Assembly: GCF_006496635.1 (NCBI RefSeq)
Contig: NZ_CP022958.1
Location: 1,550,001 to 1,614,000 of the forward strand
Reading direction: 5' to 3'
Length of the DNA stretch: 64,000 nucleotides
Source of the DNA: Azoarcus sp. DD4
GTDB lineage: Bacteria > Pseudomonadota > Gammaproteobacteria > Burkholderiales > Rhodocyclaceae
Shown: in pieces, positions 60,491 to 64,000 of the stretch
Position numbering within the stretch: position 1 is the stretch's first letter
Layout of the letters: each line of letters starts with the position of its first letter
Position numbers and translations under genes: made by a program
Notes under the pieces: model-generated
The model's database searches: none
What the model saw: the letters and a program-made list of their open reading frames with translations, nothing else
Told to the model about the DNA's origin: nothing

Positions 60491-61225
60491 ATGCAACAGA
60501 GTCCAGCCCCGATCACCCGTGATGCCGCCTTGCGCGTGGCGCTGGCGGCGCGGGCCATGCCCGGCATCACCCTGCCGCAACTGATCGACGTGTTGCAGAA
60601 CCGCATCGGCAGCGACCAGATCGACGTCGACGAGCTGCGCACCGTGACCGTCACCGATCTCAAGACCGCTTTCGCCAGCGCCGACGGCGAGGAAGACGGC
60701 GAGGACATCGGCATCGGCCTGGAAGCGATGAAGCTGGCAGTGCGCATCCTCTGGGGTGACGCCGACGGCGAGGTGCTGCCGCCGGTGCAGCCCTACGAGG
60801 AAGGCGACATGCCGGGCTCGGTGCGGGTGGCGCTCGCGTCAGACAGCGGCGAGGCGCTCAATGGCCATTTCGGTTCCTGTGTGCGCTACCTGGTCTACCA
60901 GGTGTCGACCACCGAAGCCCGCCTGGTCGGCATCCGCGACGCGCTCGAGGCCGATTTCGCCGAAGACAAGAACGGTTTCCGCGTCCAGCTCATCTCCGAC
61001 TGCCATGTGCTCTACGTGGTCTCGGTCGGCGGTCCGGCCGCGGCCAAGGTCATCAAGGGCGGCATCTACCCGATCAAGCGCATCGAGGGCGGCGAGGCCG
61101 CGGTGGTGCTGGCCGAGTTCCAGCACATGATGACCGACTCGCCGCCGCCCTGGCTGGCCAAGATCCTCGGTGTTGCTGCCGGCCAGCGCCTGAAGAACTA
61201 CAACGCCGAACTGGTCGAAGAATAG
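60491..61225 (+). CDS. nafY: Nitrogenase accessory FeMo-cofactor-binding protein NafY
   Basis: A 244-residue protein with an N-terminal helical domain (~1-90) and a C-terminal NifX/NafY-type domain (~108-225). The latter starts SVRVALASDSGEALNGHFGSCVRYLVYQVS; His126 in NGHFGSC is the likely cofactor-binding residue by family analogy. The two-domain layout and length match NafY of diazotrophs, which holds FeMo-co and apo-dinitrogenase during maturation. A NifA site and sigma-54 promoter lie upstream. The main nif genes are not in the window. Confidence 0.87.
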   Translation: MQQSPAPITRDAALRVALAARAMPGITLPQLIDVLQNRIGSDQIDVDELRTVTVTDLKTAFASADGEEDGEDIGIGLEAMKLAVRILWGDADGEVLPPVQPYEEGDMPGSVRVALASDSGEALNGHFGSCVRYLVYQVSTTEARLVGIRDALEADFAEDKNGFRVQLISDCHVLYVVSVGGPAAAKVIKGGIYPIKRIEGGEAAVVLAEFQHMMTDSPPPWLAKILGVAAGQRLKNYNAELVEE

Positions 61226-61234
61226 GAGGATGCC

Positions 61235-61501
61235 GTGGCCGACAAGGATTACCACGCCATCATCACCGACCTGATCGCCAATGCGATCAAGACCTCCAAG
61301 GTGGCGGGCGAGAACGGTCGCATCACCCGCCTGGTCGCGGGCAGCATCGGGCGCTTTGCCGCGGAGTTGAAGGTCGGCAAACAGGAGGACGAGGCCCAGG
61401 CGCTGATAGAGCATGCGCGCGAACTGCTGGATGCCGGCGATGGTGCGGAGATCGTGCCGGCGCTGACCGCCGCGGTGGCTGCAATGGCGGCGACGCGCTG
61501 A
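61235..61501 (+). CDS. Small hypothetical protein in the nafY operon
   Basis: An 88-residue, mostly helical protein (ADKDYHAIITDLIANAIKTSKVAGENGRITRLVAGSIGRFAAELKVGKQEDEAQALIEHARELL). The start is a GTG at 61235 after GAGGATG, nine bases behind nafY, so it is co-transcribed. I do not know a named family. Context suggests a small nitrogen-fixation accessory protein. Confidence 0.68.
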   Translation: MADKDYHAIITDLIANAIKTSKVAGENGRITRLVAGSIGRFAAELKVGKQEDEAQALIEHARELLDAGDGAEIVPALTAAVAAMAATR

Positions 61502-61576
61502 GTTTCGGCACCGCTTTCGTGGCCGGGGCGGTGGCGGAGGGCTAGAATCGCGCCCTGCCATCGCCCCGGAACCCCC

Positions 61577-61777
61577 ATGGAAGACCGCCTGGAACGCCTC
61601 GAAGCCAAGCAGATGCTGGCCGAAGACCAGCTCGACGAACTCAATCGCACCGTCTACCGCCAGCAGCAGCAGATCGATCTGTTGCAGCAGCAGCTACGCC
61701 AGCTCGCCCAGCAGGTGCAGTCCGCCCAGCCGGCCGCGCGCCTGCGCCCGGAAGACGAGATCCCGCCGCACTACTAG
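61577..61777 (+). CDS. slyX: SlyX family protein
   Basis: A 66-residue coiled-coil protein (MEDRLERLEAKQMLAEDQLDELNRTVYRQQQQIDLLQQQLRQL) ending in the conserved PEDEIPPHY tail, which identifies SlyX. Function is unknown. It converges on rlhA with a 14-base gap. Confidence 0.9.
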   Translation: MEDRLERLEAKQMLAEDQLDELNRTVYRQQQQIDLLQQQLRQLAQQVQSAQPAARLRPEDEIPPHY

Positions 61778-61791
61778 GCGCGAAGCGCCTC

Positions 61792-63732
61792 TCAGACCGT
61801 CGGCCGCGAGGCGTAGAACTGCAGCTTCTGCGCCGGTACGTGCTGGTGCAGATGGGCGACGTGCGGTTTGAGCTTGCCCACCACATGCATTTCGCAGCGC
61901 TTGCAGTCGAAGCGCAAGGTCAGCTTTTCCTTGCCGTTCATCAGCGTCATCGGCTCGGGCCGGATGCCTTTCACTTCCTTCGGACACAGGTTGAAGCTGT
62001 AGCGCAGGCAGTGCTTGGTGATCATCAGCGAGACTTCGTCGGTCTCTTCGTTGGCCTCGTAGGCCGCTTCGATCAGGCTGACGCCGTGCTTCGCATAGAA
62101 GGCGCGCGCCTTGTCGTTGAGCACGTTGGCGAGATAGGACAGCGCATCCTGCGGGTAGGGCGCCGGCGGTTCGACCGCCGCGGCGCGCGGTGGGCGCGGA
62201 TGGGCGGCGAGGCGCGCGCTTTCGAGCTTGTCGCAGGCTTCGCGGCGCAGGCCGTTCACCATGGAGGCGGGGATGAAGGGCGCGCCGGCCACGTCCAGCC
62301 GGAGTTCGCCGACGGTGAAGATGGTGTTGCCCAGCTTGGCGAGGTTGTCGCGCAGGCCGGCAAGGGCGCGTTCCACGTTCTGCGCCGGTTCGCGCACACA
62401 GGTCACGGTGACGTCGACCTGCACGCCGTCTTCGTCGGTGAGGCCGAGGCCGTAGCCGTCGGCGGTGTCGTACAGGCGCAGATCCACCCGGACCCGGCGC
62501 TCGGCGGATTTCTTCTCCAGCAGCCGTTCGAAGGCGTGGTCGTGATTGCGGAAGACCGCGGTGCCGGGCACCAGGTCGGCCGGTAGCGCGTCGGACGGGA
62601 ACAGCCGGTCTGTGCCGTCGGCGAGCTGCTCGGCGGTGTTGATGCGCAGGCCGACGAGGTCGCCCTTGGGGTTGTAGTAGGCCAGCCCGTCGCCGTTGTG
62701 GATGGGCTCGGTACGCTCGACGTCGAAGAACCTGCGCTGGCGGCTGTCGATCTTGGTCACCCGGCCTATGGCCTCGCCGACGAACTTGGGCGACTCGAAG
62801 GCCTCGATGCCGTGCTGGCGTTCGTTGGCGAAGTAGTCGGTGTAGCCGCGGTTGAAGGTTTTTTCCGGGCGCGGCGTGAACAGGAACTGGCTGCGCCCGG
62901 ACGAGGCGCGGCTGTACTCGCCGTCGGCGCCGTCGATCAGTTCGTCGATCAGCTGGCGGTAGTGAGCGGTGATGTTCTTGACGTAGGAGAGGTCCTTGTA
63001 GCGGCCCTCGATCTTGAACGAGCTGATCCCGGCGTCGGCCAGCGCGCGCAGGTTGGCGCTCTGGTTGTTGTCCTTCATCGACAGCATGTGCTGGTCGCTG
63101 GCGACGATGTTGCCGTCCTTGTCGGCGAGGTCGTAGGGCAGCCGGCAGGCCTGCGAGCACTCGCCGCGGTTGGCGCTGCGCCCGGTGTGGGCGTGGCTGA
63201 TGTAGCACTGGCCGCTGTAGGCCACGCACAGCGCGCCGTGCACGAAGTATTCGAGCTGGCAATCGGTGGCGGCGGCGATCTGCTGCACCTGCTTGAGGCT
63301 GAGTTCGCGCGCCAGCACGATCTGCGAGAAGCCGACGTCCTGCAGGAAACGCGCCTTGGCGGCGTCGCGGATGTCGGTCTGGGTGCTGGCGTGCAGCTGG
63401 ATGGGCGGCAGGTCCAGTTCCAGCAGGCCCATGTCCTGCACGATCAGCGCGTCGGCGCCGGCCTCATATACCTGCCACACCAGCTGGCGGGCGGCTTCGA
63501 GTTCGTCGTCGCGCAGGATGGTGTTGAGCGCGACGAAGATCTTCGCGTGGTAGCGGTGGGCGTGCGCGCACAGGCGGGCGATGTCGGCCACGGTGTTCTC
63601 CGCCGCCGAGCGCGCGCCGAAGGACGGCCCGCCGATGTAGACGGCGTCGGCACCGTGGTTGATGGCCTCGATGCCGATATCGGCGGTCTTGGCGGGGGCG
63701 AGTAGTTCGAGGACCTTGCGGTTGTGGCTCAT
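61792..63732 (-). CDS. rlhA: 23S rRNA 5-hydroxycytidine synthase RlhA (peptidase U32 family)
   Basis: A 646-residue U32-family protein that follows E. coli RlhA (YdcP) along its full length: LLAPAKTADIGIEAINHGADAVYIGGPSFGAR at the start, HGALCVAYSGQCYISHAHTGRSANRGECSQACRLPY (~165-200) with the conserved cysteine cluster, SFKIEGRYKD, and a C-terminal FDCKRCEMHVVGK. RlhA hydroxylates C2501 of 23S rRNA. The longer length separates it from TrhP (YegQ, ~450 residues). The ATG at 63732 is used; the frame extends 36 bases upstream. Confidence 0.9.
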   Translation of the reverse strand: MSHNRKVLELLAPAKTADIGIEAINHGADAVYIGGPSFGARSAAENTVADIARLCAHAHRYHAKIFVALNTILRDDELEAARQLVWQVYEAGADALIVQDMGLLELDLPPIQLHASTQTDIRDAAKARFLQDVGFSQIVLARELSLKQVQQIAAATDCQLEYFVHGALCVAYSGQCYISHAHTGRSANRGECSQACRLPYDLADKDGNIVASDQHMLSMKDNNQSANLRALADAGISSFKIEGRYKDLSYVKNITAHYRQLIDELIDGADGEYSRASSGRSQFLFTPRPEKTFNRGYTDYFANERQHGIEAFESPKFVGEAIGRVTKIDSRQRRFFDVERTEPIHNGDGLAYYNPKGDLVGLRINTAEQLADGTDRLFPSDALPADLVPGTAVFRNHDHAFERLLEKKSAERRVRVDLRLYDTADGYGLGLTDEDGVQVDVTVTCVREPAQNVERALAGLRDNLAKLGNTIFTVGELRLDVAGAPFIPASMVNGLRREACDKLESARLAAHPRPPRAAAVEPPAPYPQDALSYLANVLNDKARAFYAKHGVSLIEAAYEANEETDEVSLMITKHCLRYSFNLCPKEVKGIRPEPMTLMNGKEKLTLRFDCKRCEMHVVGKLKPHVAHLHQHVPAQKLQFYASRPTV

Positions 63733-63774
63733 GGCTGCGGCGTGTTGCGTCGGGGCTGGGCAAGTCATTGATCG

Positions 63775-63809
63775 AAAAAGGGCTTATCGGGTGCTGCCGC
63801 CCTTTTTTT
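63775..63809. terminator. Two-way terminator between the vanZ-like gene and rlhA
   Basis: AAAAAGGGC at 63775-63783 pairs with GCCCTTTTT at 63799-63807, with a 15-base loop. It has a T-run on either strand and lies downstream of the leftward VanZ-like gene. Confidence 0.78.
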
Positions 63810-63828
63810 GGGTGCGCAATGATACCGC

Positions 63829-64000
63829 TTAAGCGTCCGCTCCGGACGAGTGCCTTGCGCCCGTCAGCCAGCGCTGCGGCAAGAGGCGTAGCAGCGGCAG
63901 TGCGGCCAGCACGCCGATGGCGTCGGCGAGCCAGTCCCAGGGGTCGCCGACGCGAAATGCGGTGAAGGACTGCGCCACTTCCATCGCCGCGCCGTAGAGC
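63829..64000 (-). CDS. VanZ-like family protein (C-terminal part, starts beyond the window)
   Basis: The complement reads as an open frame to a TAA at 63831-63829. The visible ~56 residues are LYGAAMEVAQSFTAFRVGDPWDWLADAIGVLAALPLLRLL plus a short basic end. The EVAQ-x-F ... GDPWDWLADAIGVL pattern is the conserved last part of VanZ-like membrane proteins. Function is unknown in most members. It is followed by a terminator and then rlhA. Confidence 0.75.
   Translation of the reverse strand, partial: LYGAAMEVAQSFTAFRVGDPWDWLADAIGVLAALPLLRLLPQRWLTGARHSSGADA

Overview
This is GC-rich chromosomal DNA from a betaproteobacterium. The gene content points to an Azoarcus/Thauera-like member of the Rhodocyclales. 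It combines ordinary housekeeping blocks (dxs-ispA-xseB, ribF-ileS-lspA-fkpB-ispH, queG/tsaE/amiC), a nafY gene behind a NifA-type sigma-54 promoter, which suggests a diazotroph, and two large accessory catabolic blocks. The genus is an inference from gene content and was not tested by any search. I saw no tRNA, rRNA, CRISPR array, insertion sequence or prophage.

Layout. (1) 1-8100: a leftward cluster for uptake and oxidation of an unknown compound: branched-chain-type ABC transporter (livM partial, livH, binding protein), ferredoxin reductase, [2Fe-2S] ferredoxin, a glutamine-synthetase-like ligase and a Rieske oxygenase. A divergent GntR/FCD regulator faces it, and both promoters carry the same ATTGCATACAA element. 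(2) 8150-23950: rutE-like nitroreductase, MFS exporter, argD, luciferase-like monooxygenase, folE2, dxs-ispA-xseB, a second Rieske oxygenase, then ispH-fkpB-lspA-ileS-ribF. (3) 24240-46100: the most interesting part, a set of rightward operons around a soluble diiron propane/acetone-type monooxygenase (mimABCD), its private GroEL (mimG) and a sigma-54 activator of the BmoR/AcoR/MimR type. Flanking operons encode glyoxalase II, a CobW/COG0523 GTPase with a WD40 protein, two small unknown proteins, an outer-membrane channel, a DUF1097 membrane protein, a TroABCD-like Mn/Zn/Fe transporter, glyoxalase I and a Tat-exported GMC alcohol dehydrogenase. (4) 46240-51005: a second sigma-54 activator with a cysteine-rich PAS domain, then an orphan Rieske protein and a CoA-disulfide-reductase/rhodanese fusion behind a strong sigma-54 promoter. 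(5) 51058-64000: DUF2141 protein, a ParD-like/methionine aminopeptidase pair, amiC-tsaE / queG, a chemoreceptor, a YiaA-like protein, D-tartrate dehydratase with a LysR regulator, nafY, slyX, rlhA and the end of a vanZ-like gene.

How the genes may work together. Reading the intergenic regions by eye, I find a 17-bp dyad of the form GTCC-N7-GGAC upstream of good -24/-12 (sigma-54) promoters at four places (24151, 25619, 34238, 43222). The spacing to the -24 element is 95, 96 and 95 bp at three of them and 75 bp (two helical turns less) at the fourth. This groups the monooxygenase with glyoxalases I and II, the alcohol dehydrogenase and the CobW/WD40 module as one probable regulon of the activator at 41006; the metal transporter may join it through a weaker site. 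The simplest model is oxidation of propane (or 2-propanol/acetone) through acetol and methylglyoxal to lactate, with a built-in metal supply and metallochaperone for the diiron enzyme. The pathway and the roles of the accessory genes are inferences; the promoter motifs and active-site residues are seen directly.
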